Below, in pieces: positions 8,801-15,197 of a stretch of DNA of 19,540 nucleotides. Source of the DNA: an uncultured Methanobrevibacter sp. (GTDB lineage Archaea > Methanobacteriota > Methanobacteria > Methanobacteriales > Methanobacteriaceae). Each line of letters starts with the position of its first letter. Positions within the stretch are counted from its first letter, which is position 1. A model generated the notes under the pieces. The model made no database searches, was not told the origin of the DNA, and saw nothing but the letters and a program-made list of their open reading frames with translations. The DNA lies in NCBI GenBank assembly GCA_900317865.1, contig ONIK01000027.1:1-19540 (forward strand), written 5' to 3'. A program made the translations under genes and the position numbers.

Positions 8801-11794
8801 GGAATTATGGATAATAGCACATTCCTAAAATCATTCTTCCAAAACAACACTGCATTTACAAATAACACCAAATACGGTGGAGGAGCAATCGCAGTACAAG
8901 GAAACGCAACAAACAACAAATTTGAATTATCAACCTTTGTAAAAAACACTGCTACAACCCACGGAGGAGCAATCAAATTCATGGACAATGATGAAAACAA
9001 CACATTCCAAGCATGTATGTTCGCAAATAACTATGCACCATACGGAGGAGCAATTGCAACAAGGAACAACAGTACATCACTTAACATAATAAACACAAGA
9101 TTCATATCAATCCCAAATAGAACAGAACTTCCATTTGAAGTTATTGGTGGAGGAGCAATATATTTCATAAGCGATGCAAATCAGTTATACATAAAAAATA
9201 CTGATTTCAGCAACAATACTGCACGTGCCGGAGGTGCAATATTCGTAGAAGGTGACTTGAAAAACTCAGAAATAACCGGTACTCAATTCCTTAATAATAC
9301 AGCAACCACCAACAATACCAAATACGGTGGAGGAGCAATCGCAGTACAAGGAAACGCAACAAACAACAAATTTAATGTTTTATTATTCGCAGCAAATACT
9401 GGAACAACACATGGAGGAGCAATCAACTTCATGGGAAATGCCATTAACAACACATTTGTAGATTGTGAATTTTTAAACAATAATGCAAAATACGGTAGCG
9501 ATATAGCTGTGAATAAAAACACAGAAAACCTCAATTTCGGCCAATGTAATTTCAAATCATCTTCTGAAGCTGCTCAGGAGGTTATTGGCGGAGGAGCATT
9601 GTACTTCATTAATAATGTAACTAACATAAACATCGACGAATGTAACTTCACAGACTATACTGCACGTGCCGGAGGAGCAATATCATTCGAGAAAACAGTT
9701 GAAAAGTCCGTAATACAAAATACCCTATTCACAAACAATACAATTACCACACAAAACTGGAATTACGGTGGAGGAGCAATATTTATTGAAGATACTGCTT
9801 CAGACCTTACCATTAGAAACTGTGAATTCATAAACAATACTGCAAGTACAGAAGGTGGAGCCATATTTATTAACAATGGAGAAAAAGTTTTAATAGATGG
9901 CGTCACATTTAGCAAAAACACTGCAGAAGACGGAAGAGCACTTTATCTTAAAGATGGTAATAATGTGACAATACAAAATTCAGCATTTGTAAACAATACA
10001 GGATTTGGAGCAGAGATACATTATGCCGGAAATATTATATCCAGCATAATCAATTCAACATTTGACGGAACAAAACACATTGTTGCAGACGAAACTGCAA
10101 TATTGACACTATCCAACAACAAAGAATTAGATCCATATCTCGATGATGATTACTTCATTTATAATGAAGGTGCATTATTCCTTGAAAACAATACATTATC
10201 AAATGTAATATACAATAACGGAATGATTTTCAGCCCAACAACAATGACCACATTACTTAATGAAACATATAATACAACAGAGTCATTTATCTATTTGAAT
10301 GCATACTGTGAGGATGATAATGGAAACAGTATTGTAAGTGACTACGGAACATTCCATATAAATGACAATGAGCTTAAAGTATTCTATGATGATAACACCC
10401 TCATTGGAAATACAATTTTACCTGAACATGGCAGCTATTTAATTTATACAACAACATATGGACTATTATATGGCTGTACTCAAAAATATGCTATAATAAA
10501 CTACAACCCTAAAAAAGATATAATCATTAATGCCAGTGACATTGAACTAGAAATTGGCCAATATGGTGAAATTGAAGTGGAATTGTCTGAAAATGCAACC
10601 GGAACAGTAACCGCAGTTGTTGATGATGAACAATACATGGCACCTGTCAAAGATGGAAAAGCAACAATCATAATTCGACCTTTAGAACCTGGAGAATATG
10701 AAGCATTCATCTACTATTCAGGTGACAATAATTATCAGAGCAACCATACAACTTCTGTAGTAACCGTTCTTGATAAAATATCCGTTGTTGCACCAGATGT
10801 GACAAAATACTATCACGGTCCTGAAAGACTTGTTGTAAATGTAACACAATCCGGAAAAGCAATTGCCAATGCTACCGTCGAAATCACAATCAATGGCGGA
10901 ACATATACAAGACAAACTGACGAAAACGGTACTGTATCCCTTGGTTTAAACCTAGAAAGTGGCAGTTATATTGCAACTGTTAAAGTGGACGATATTGAAG
11001 TTAATACAAACGTTACAATATTGCCTACCGTCAACGGAACAGATGTCACTAAAGTATTCAGAAATAATACTCAATACTATGCAACATTCCGTGACAGCCA
11101 AGGTAACTATCTCAAAGACGGTTCAAATGTCAGATTCAACATCAATGGTGTAATGTATGACCGTAAAGTTTCCGGCGACAAAGGTTTAGCAAAATTAAAT
11201 ATTAACTTGCAACAAGGAGATTATATAATCACCGTAATGAACCTTGTAACTGGAGAAAATACTGCAAATAACATTACAGTCATTCCAAGAATCATTGAAA
11301 ACAATGATATAACCAAATACTACAGAAACGGAACACAATATACAGTTAAAATCATTGGAGATGACGGCAAACCTGTCGGTGCAGGCGAAAGTGTAACATT
11401 CAACATTAACGGTGTATTCTACACCCGCCAAACCGATGCAAACGGCACCGCTAAACTAAACATTAACTTGCAGCCTGGAGACTATATCATTACTGCTGAA
11501 TACAAAGGATGTATGGTGTCCAACAACATCAAAGTCTTACCTGTATTAACTGCTACTGATTTAGTCAAAAAATACGGTACAATGACTCCATTTGAAGCAA
11601 ACTTGGTTGATGGTCAAGGTAAAGCCTACGCAAACCAAAAAATAGAATTCAATATAAATGGTATATTTTATTACCGTAACACAGACAATAACGGTGTTGC
11701 AAAATTAAACATTAATTTAATGGCCGGAGAATACATTATTACTTCAACATACAATGCTTGCAGTATAAGTAATAAAGTAACCATTATACTTTAA
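5843..11794 (+). CDS. Giant adhesin-like protein: beta-helix supermodules plus Ig-like domains
   Basis: An exported protein of 1983 residues from ATG 5843. A classic signal peptide (MKKKYF, hydrophobic core, cleavage likely after Ala-Val-Ser-Ala) follows the start. This start is chosen over ATG 5795 because that ATG lies upstream of the predicted transcript start and would put a charged 16-residue extension before the signal; GGATGT at 5830-5835 is a modest ribosome binding site. Residues about 130-1370 form a right-handed beta-helix of about 29-residue coils, each marked by GGAI, with Asn-Asn turns and many Asn-X-Ser/Thr sequons. The coils are organised into 293-residue supermodules (see repeats). 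Residues about 1370-1555 are a non-repetitive region. Residues about 1558-1983 are five Ig-like domains, the last four alike ('DITKYYRNGTQ...INGVFYTRQTDANG'). The protein ends directly after the last domain, with no transmembrane helix or LPXTG-like sorting signal, so wall attachment must be through the Ig-like domains or another partner. The role is probably adhesion to host or partner microbes; no ligand can be inferred. Confidence 0.85.
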   Translation: MKKKYFLLICLTLFIISIAAVSASDIGQTDEDTDIMAVSNDDVLGDSVDSGTFSELQEKINNASEGSTIELLNNYTYDDTFQADGIMINKSLTIEGNGFTIDGANKARIFFINATHDITLNNIVFANGLSELGGAILFNQSITEVSISNSLFTNNSAPSNSAGGAINFNFDASYILFENTTFENNYAGYGGSITFDNNARFIQFDGCNFRTNKERESKIIGGGALYFIKDAGAVFIENCEFDNLTANTGGAMHFEGKFVLSMINNTKFTNNKAQTKNTAYGGGAISIEGNADFTGIFDSEFINNSATTHGGAIKIMGNTTTLGINNTVFDGNYAPYAGALCLKGAENLIISDSNFTNNKGTDEDIVGGGAIYIIGNLTESTIMNSKFENNSARTGGAIFVEGNLNTTTFNHNQFTNNSAFTNNTKYGGGAIAVEGNATNNNFEKTIFAFNTATTHGGAIKFMENDENNTFVDCIFIDNYAPYGGSIAVSNKSKKLNLTRCIFEMFKEPEEDIIGGGAIYFIDDLNGLYMTNCVFESFTARSGGAIYVEGDVNIALINKTAFINNKATTNNTYYGGGAIDVEGNAQLLIITESNFTNNSAQTHGGAIKLRGNNSYIGIAKSIFDGNYAPYAGAISLGNTQTLLISYSKFTNNKGTDEDIVGGGAIYVIGNLTKANIYETDFINNSARTGGAIFVEGIMDNSKFRETYFINNSAFTNNTKYGGGAIAVQGNATNNNFEKSIFMENTATTHGGAIKFMDNDENNTFNKCIFMDNYAPYGGSIAVSNSSQTLNITDCIFTNTKEPEKEIIGGGAIYFISDANELYITNSEFKALTARAGGAIYIEGDLNGTVIAETNFIDNKATTNNTYYGGGAIDVEGNAKDVVIIDSNFTNNSAQTHGGAIKLRGNNTNIVISSSFDGNYAPYAGAISLGTTESLYIFDSNFTNNKGTSADIIGGGAIYIIGNLTNARILETEFINNSARAGGAIFVEGIMDNSTFLKSFFQNNTAFTNNTKYGGGAIAVQGNATNNKFELSTFVKNTATTHGGAIKFMDNDENNTFQACMFANNYAPYGGAIATRNNSTSLNIINTRFISIPNRTELPFEVIGGGAIYFISDANQLYIKNTDFSNNTARAGGAIFVEGDLKNSEITGTQFLNNTATTNNTKYGGGAIAVQGNATNNKFNVLLFAANTGTTHGGAINFMGNAINNTFVDCEFLNNNAKYGSDIAVNKNTENLNFGQCNFKSSSEAAQEVIGGGALYFINNVTNINIDECNFTDYTARAGGAISFEKTVEKSVIQNTLFTNNTITTQNWNYGGGAIFIEDTASDLTIRNCEFINNTASTEGGAIFINNGEKVLIDGVTFSKNTAEDGRALYLKDGNNVTIQNSAFVNNTGFGAEIHYAGNIISSIINSTFDGTKHIVADETAILTLSNNKELDPYLDDDYFIYNEGALFLENNTLSNVIYNNGMIFSPTTMTTLLNETYNTTESFIYLNAYCEDDNGNSIVSDYGTFHINDNELKVFYDDNTLIGNTILPEHGSYLIYTTTYGLLYGCTQKYAIINYNPKKDIIINASDIELEIGQYGEIEVELSENATGTVTAVVDDEQYMAPVKDGKATIIIRPLEPGEYEAFIYYSGDNNYQSNHTTSVVTVLDKISVVAPDVTKYYHGPERLVVNVTQSGKAIANATVEITINGGTYTRQTDENGTVSLGLNLESGSYIATVKVDDIEVNTNVTILPTVNGTDVTKVFRNNTQYYATFRDSQGNYLKDGSNVRFNINGVMYDRKVSGDKGLAKLNINLQQGDYIITVMNLVTGENTANNITVIPRIIENNDITKYYRNGTQYTVKIIGDDGKPVGAGESVTFNINGVFYTRQTDANGTAKLNINLQPGDYIITAEYKGCMVSNNIKVLPVLTATDLVKKYGTMTPFEANLVDGQGKAYANQKIEFNINGIFYYRNTDNNGVAKLNINLMAGEYIITSTYNACSISNKVTIIL
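6500..7378 (+). repeat. Beta-helix supermodule, copy 1 (879 nt)
   Basis: Runs from one IIGGGAxYFI coil to the next. It holds ten GGAI-type coils in two 146/147-residue halves (second half starts at 6938). Coil order: GGGALYFI, GGAMHFEG, GGGAISIEG, THGGAIK, APYAGAL, GGGAIYIIGN, GGAIFVEG, GGGAIAVEGN, THGGAIKFM, APYGGSIAVS. This copy uses more AAT and ATT codons than the next two. Confidence 0.85.
7379..8257 (+). repeat. Beta-helix supermodule, copy 2 (879 nt)
   Basis: Exactly the same length as copy 1 and with the same coil order. Long DNA stretches are near-identical to copy 3, for example the segments around 7790-7950 and 8670-8815, and 7970-8035 and 8845-8920. Confidence 0.85.
8258..9142 (+). 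repeat. Beta-helix supermodule, copy 3 (885 nt)
   Basis: Same coil order as copies 1 and 2. Near its start it lacks one residue relative to copy 2 (around 8565-8585), and near its end it carries a few extra codons (around 9105-9140), so the period is 885 nt. Much of it is written with C-ending codons (AAC, ATC, TTC). Confidence 0.8.
9143..9583 (+). repeat. Beta-helix partial supermodule, copy 4 (half unit, 441 nt)
   Basis: Begins with the same GGGAIYFISDAN coil as copy 3, but jumps to the GGGAIAVQGNATNN coil after only 450 nt from the previous one, so half of the supermodule is missing. A further degenerate half begins at 9584 and fades out near 9960. This looks like the decaying end of a tandem array. 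Confidence 0.7.
10796..11791 (+). repeat. Four tandem Ig-like modules of about 82-88 residues
   Basis: Modules begin at 10796, 11042, 11306 and 11558, each with D-[VIL]-[TV]-K and an aromatic or similar residue. Each contains [FI]-N-I-N-G-[VI] or a variant, a Y-x-R strand, and the motif KLNINLxxGxYIIT in the last three. The shared DNA at these motifs indicates internal duplication. A fifth, more distant Ig-like domain precedes them (about 10516-10776). Confidence 0.75.
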
Positions 11795-11830
11795 AAGAGA
11801 TTATTTTAATCTCTTTTTTCTTATTTTTTT
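11793..11830 (+). terminator. Hairpin terminator between convergent genes
   Basis: A stem of 10-11 bp (11793-11802 with 11808-11817, plus an A-T pair closing a TTT loop) starts within the TAA stop of the adhesin-like gene. It is followed by T runs at 11814-11819 and 11824-11830. The convergent minus-strand gene ends at 11821, so the same hairpin can serve it, although the T run in that direction is only four bases. Confidence 0.75.
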
Positions 11831-12468
11831 AAAACAATAGCATCATTAATCATTTCAATCAATGCCTTATTTATAGGATTTATCAGAGAAAATTCATTTT
11901 CCTTAGGCAATTGTGAACTTAAAGGAAATACCTGAAGAGCAGACATGCACAAATCAGTTGATCTTATTGCAAAATAAGAGTAATACTGACCTTTATCATA
12001 TTTTACAATCAAACCCAAATCATCAGTTGGCTTATGGCCAGGGATTCCTTCCTCTTCATATATTCTAAATAATTTGGTTGAATCTGCACTAACTAAAACA
12101 TATTGCCTTTCAAAATACAGCTCATCTGCCTCCAATTCATAATCATCATATTCGATTATTTCATCAATTGAATCCGGCGAAATTCTCATTTCACCATTAC
12201 AGTATGCAAGTGAAATATAAATACCTTCATCATCCAAGGCTTTTGATATTATATCAAAGTAAAAATTATCCAATTTTAATTTGGGAGGATTTTCTCCAAA
12301 CAAAGTATCTATTGGAAGAGTGTAAGAACCGTTTTGAATTACACTACAGTAAAAATGTTCTTCACCCAAATAACCTGCTGTTACTGCTTTTTCTATTGTT
12401 TTTTTAACATCAATGTCAACTTTTTCAAGATTTTGAGCAAGTTCAATGGCTTGTTTATCATTAATCAA
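11821..12468 (-). CDS. Hypothetical acidic protein of about 215 residues
   Basis: I do not recognise this family. It is soluble, with no signal peptide or membrane segment. It opens with a helical, charged section (about 1-35), followed by an alpha/beta body rich in Asp, Glu and Tyr: EIIEYDDYELEADELYFERQ, then IYEEEGIPGHKP, then YYSYFAIRSTDLCMSAL. The open frame extends to a TTG at 12483. However, GGTG at 12475-12478 is six bases from a second TTG at 12468, and the TATA box at 12506-12515 predicts a transcript start near 12484, so the shorter start (215 residues) is preferred. It is transcribed divergently from the DUF1002 gene, about 110 bases away, and convergently with the giant adhesin. 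No function is proposed. Confidence 0.7.
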   Translation of the reverse strand: MINDKQAIELAQNLEKVDIDVKKTIEKAVTAGYLGEEHFYCSVIQNGSYTLPIDTLFGENPPKLKLDNFYFDIISKALDDEGIYISLAYCNGEMRISPDSIDEIIEYDDYELEADELYFERQYVLVSADSTKLFRIYEEEGIPGHKPTDDLGLIVKYDKGQYYSYFAIRSTDLCMSALQVFPLSSQLPKENEFSLINPINKALIEMINDAIVLKK

Positions 12469-12505
12469 ATTCAACACCTTCAATTATATTCTGAATTTCA
12501 ATGCA

Positions 12506-12515
12506 TTTATAAATA
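12506..12515 (-). promoter_or_regulatory. TATA box of the 215-residue hypothetical gene
   Basis: TATTTATAAA on the minus strand is centred near 12510, which predicts a start of transcription near 12484 and a 16-nt leader to the TTG at 12468. It helps choose between the two TTG starts. Confidence 0.5.
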
Positions 12516-12537
12516 AACACAAGTTAGATACAAATAC

Positions 12538-12546
12538 ATTTAAATA
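12538..12546 (+). promoter_or_regulatory. TATA box of the DUF1002-like gene
   Basis: ATTTAAATA, centred near 12542, predicts a transcript start near 12568, about 13 bases ahead of the ATG. The leader then contains only the strong Shine-Dalgarno GAGGTGA (12570-12576). It lies back to back with the minus-strand promoter at 12506-12515. Confidence 0.5.
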
Positions 12547-12580
12547 CTACTTATTATAATTATAATTTAGAGGTGAAAAT

Positions 12581-13435
12581 ATGCGCAAATCTGTAATTGG
12601 TATACTACTATTATCAATTGTAATTGTCGGTATTGCTTTACCTGCAGGGTTTTCTGCCCAATCAGGAAAACAAGTAATTACCTATGGTGAAACGACTTAC
12701 AACAATCAAAATTATAAGTCTGCTGTGGATAGCTTCTTTAATCAACAAGCTCACATTGATGTGAAAAATGTAAACTCAAAAATTATTACTGCATCTGACG
12801 TGAACAAAATTTCAAGTACAATAAGTCACAAAACTTACAGTTCAAACCAAATATATTCCTGTGCATTTGTTGACTTAACCGAATCCGGAAATATTAAAGT
12901 GACTGTGGATACATCAAAAATCACTACAGTAACTGCAGACATGTACATCACAGCATTAAAATCCGCAGGAATAACCAACGGACACATATATGTAACCAGC
13001 CCAGTATCTGCAACTGGTGAATCCGCACTTGCTGGAATTATGAGTTCCTATGAAGCAGCAACTAACACAACCATTCCGGAACCTGTAAAAGAGGCTGCTA
13101 CTACAGAAATTCAAACTGAATCAGATATTGTTCAAAAAGATAATGTTTCAGCAGACCAATTAACAAAATTGGTTGATAATGTGAAAGGGACTGTTCAAAA
13201 GAACAATATTACTGACCACAAAACTATCGTGAATATAATTCAAAACTACACAATTAACAATAATATTAACCTGTCAAACAGCAGTATTGAAAACCTTGCT
13301 ACAAGTATCGGTGGAGTTCAATCTGTACAAGGACAAGTTTCAAACTATACAAATCATGTAACTAATGTTATAGGAAACAACTCCGGCGGTTTTTCATTAG
13401 ACGGACTATTTTCTAAATTAGGATTAAAATCCTAA
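12581..13435 (+). CDS. Secreted DUF1002 (YpuA-like) protein
   Basis: A 284-residue protein with an N-terminal signal peptide (MRKSV, hydrophobic stretch, cleavage likely near Phe-Ser-Ala at about 26). The body has the marks of the DUF1002/YpuA family: an early 'VITYGETTYNNQN' segment, 'TASDVNKIS', a central 'ADMYITALKSAGITNGHIYVTSPVSATGESALAG' stretch (about 119-152), and the family's helical second half. The Thr/Asn-rich tail (about 213-284), 'TINNNINLSNSSIE' and onward, carries several glycosylation-type sequons and has no membrane anchor. The biochemical function of DUF1002 is unknown. The family is most common in Bacillota. The start is secure: GAGGTGA lies 4 bases before ATG. It is a single-gene unit ending in a strong hairpin terminator. 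Confidence 0.8.
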   Translation: MRKSVIGILLLSIVIVGIALPAGFSAQSGKQVITYGETTYNNQNYKSAVDSFFNQQAHIDVKNVNSKIITASDVNKISSTISHKTYSSNQIYSCAFVDLTESGNIKVTVDTSKITTVTADMYITALKSAGITNGHIYVTSPVSATGESALAGIMSSYEAATNTTIPEPVKEAATTEIQTESDIVQKDNVSADQLTKLVDNVKGTVQKNNITDHKTIVNIIQNYTINNNINLSNSSIENLATSIGGVQSVQGQVSNYTNHVTNVIGNNSGGFSLDGLFSKLGLKS

Positions 13436-13450
13436 TTTATTTTCTTTTTT
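13414..13450 (+). terminator. Hairpin terminator overlapping the DUF1002 stop codon
   Basis: A perfect 11-bp stem (13414-13424 with 13429-13439) has a 4-base loop TAAA. The right arm includes the TAA stop at 13433-13435. It is followed at once by TTTTCTTTTTT. This is the clearest terminator in the window. Confidence 0.85.
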
Positions 13451-13522
13451 AACCTAAATTATCCAAGTATTACCAATACCCGCCATTATCCTAAATTTGA
13501 ACTACCAGAATATTATATCACC

Positions 13523-13558
13523 AATTATATATCGAAGATATACATAAAATATATAATT
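13523..13558. promoter_or_regulatory. Inverted repeat just upstream of the NSS transporter Shine-Dalgarno
   Basis: AATTATATAT (13523-13532) and ATATATAATT (13549-13558) form a 10-bp inverted repeat, with a smaller nested one, ATATC-GAA-GATAT (13529-13541). The outer right arm ends a few bases before GTGAT (about 13561-13565) and the ATG at 13571. It could be an operator or a leader hairpin masking the ribosome binding site. The region is so AT-rich that chance is a real alternative. Confidence 0.3.
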
Positions 13559-13570
13559 AAGTGATAATTT

Positions 13571-15052
13571 ATGTCAAGTAATAAGAAAAGTCAATGGGAC
13601 AGTAACCTAACATTTATTTTAGCAATGATTGGTTCCGCTGTTGGTTTGGGCAATATATGGAGATTCCCAAATGTATTGTACTCCCACGGTGGCGGATCGT
13701 TTATGATACCATATATCATATCATTATTTCTTTTAGGAATATCATTTGTCTTGGTTGAATATGCAGTAGGGTTCAAATTCAGAACATCATTATCAAAGAT
13801 TTTATACAGCATAAACAGCAAGTTGGAGCCAGTGGCATGGATAGTTTTAACGATAGTGTTTCTAATAACAACATATTACATATGTGTAGTAGGATGGGAT
13901 TTAATATACCTGGTTTTAAGCTTTACAAAGGCATGGGGTTCAAATCCGGATTTATACTTTTCACAAAATGTTTTACATGCATCAGATTCAATATCAGGAA
14001 TATTTACAATAGTGCCGAATGTTTTAGTATCTATTGTAATCATTTGGCTTGCTGTATGGGCCATTATCAGGGCAGATTTGAATAAAGGAATCGGAAAGGT
14101 AAGCAGAATTTTGCTTCCCATTCTTTGTGTAATCGTAGTAATATTTGTCATATATTCCCTAACACTTCCCGGAGCATCCATAGGATATTCGCAGATATTC
14201 AGTCCGAACTGGTCTGCTTTAGCTGATCCTGATGTATGGCTGGCAGCATTCGGTCAGATTGTATTTTCCCTAAGTCTGGGAATGGCAATTGCCCTTACAT
14301 ATGCAAGCTATCTGCCGGAAGGTTCCAAACTGGTAGACAATGCACTGTTAGTGGCATTTTCAAATTCAGGATTTGAAATTTTCAATTCAATAGGAATCTT
14401 TTCAATATTGGGATTCATGGCCATGACAAGCGGAATTGCATTTAACGACCTAGTAACAGAAGGAACAGGCCTTGCATTTGTAGTTTTCCCGCAGGCACTT
14501 AACATGATGCAGACAGGATTTATTATAGGTCCTTTATTCTTCCTGTGCATATTATTTGCAGGAATCACATCAGCAATTGCGCTTCTTGAAGGAGTATGTT
14601 ACTCAATTTCTGAAAAATTTGATTTCTCCCGTAAAAAAACAGCGGCAATAGTCTGTACTGTAGGATTCCTAATCTCAACAATTTTTGCAACGGCTTCAGG
14701 AAGTTTCATTTTGGGAATATTTGACGCATTTTTAAACAACTTCGCATTGCTCTTTGCAGTTTTACTTGAATGTATAATATTCGGCTGGGTATATGACTTT
14801 GACGAATTAATGACAACATTAAACAACAATTCCAGAATAAAAATAGGCAAATCATGGAAAATAATCATTAAATACATATTGCCTGCTTGTATTTTCGGTT
14901 TGTGGGTTCAGGGAATACTGACAACCTTTGAAGAAGAAGACCCTGTAAGTATCACAATAAGAACCATATTGCTTGCAGTAATTTTAATACTTCCATTCAT
15001 ACTTTCAAGGTTACCTGCAAAAAATGAAGATTTCTACGAAAAAATTCAATAG
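13571..15052 (+). CDS. Sodium-dependent transporter, NSS (neurotransmitter:sodium symporter) family
   Basis: A 493-residue integral membrane protein of the LeuT-fold NSS family, which imports amino acids or related small molecules with sodium. About 12 hydrophobic segments are visible. TM1 carries the family signature GSAVGLGNIWRFP (about 17-29), including the Asn that ligates sodium in LeuT. TM6 has the FSLSLGMA segment. TM8 has FAGITSAIALLE, preserving the Ala-Gly-x-Thr-Ser pattern of the second sodium site. Length and spacing are normal for prokaryotic members. Substrate cannot be named; amino acid uptake is the family default. GTGAT about 6 bases before ATG supports the start. It stands alone between two terminators, with an inverted repeat in its leader. 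Confidence 0.9.
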   Translation: MSSNKKSQWDSNLTFILAMIGSAVGLGNIWRFPNVLYSHGGGSFMIPYIISLFLLGISFVLVEYAVGFKFRTSLSKILYSINSKLEPVAWIVLTIVFLITTYYICVVGWDLIYLVLSFTKAWGSNPDLYFSQNVLHASDSISGIFTIVPNVLVSIVIIWLAVWAIIRADLNKGIGKVSRILLPILCVIVVIFVIYSLTLPGASIGYSQIFSPNWSALADPDVWLAAFGQIVFSLSLGMAIALTYASYLPEGSKLVDNALLVAFSNSGFEIFNSIGIFSILGFMAMTSGIAFNDLVTEGTGLAFVVFPQALNMMQTGFIIGPLFFLCILFAGITSAIALLEGVCYSISEKFDFSRKKTAAIVCTVGFLISTIFATASGSFILGIFDAFLNNFALLFAVLLECIIFGWVYDFDELMTTLNNNSRIKIGKSWKIIIKYILPACIFGLWVQGILTTFEEEDPVSITIRTILLAVILILPFILSRLPAKNEDFYEKIQ

Positions 15053-15065
15053 CAAATACTTAAAG

Positions 15066-15109
15066 ATAGATATTATTAAAATATATGTTTTTATAATAAT
15101 ATCTATTTT
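15066..15109 (+). terminator. Hairpin terminator after the NSS transporter
   Basis: A perfect 13-bp AT-rich stem (15066-15078 with 15094-15106) surrounds a 15-base loop and is followed by TTTT (15106-15109). The stem lies 14 bases past the stop codon. It separates the transporter from the downstream tRNA-modification gene. Confidence 0.65.
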
Positions 15110-15197
15110 AATTAACCATTACAATATTTTAATTCAAGCTATGAAATAACTAAATTATTTTTAATTAGTAAATATAGATATAATTGTGTAGTTTATT

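Noticed and set aside
6070..9555. Several minus-strand open frames with similar sequence (IAPP, SSSVPLL motifs) opposite the adhesin
   Set aside because: They are the antisense reading of the GGAI repeats, lack ribosome binding sites and promoters, and only look related to one another because the sense repeats are related.
6500..9583. Regularly spaced near-identical DNA segments, reminiscent of a CRISPR array or satellite
   Set aside because: The frame stays open throughout, all repeat steps are multiples of three, and the units are protein coils; repeat and spacer sizes do not fit CRISPR.
13876..14181. Minus-strand open frame of 101 residues inside the NSS transporter
   Set aside because: Overlaps confident transmembrane coding sequence; no independent start signals.
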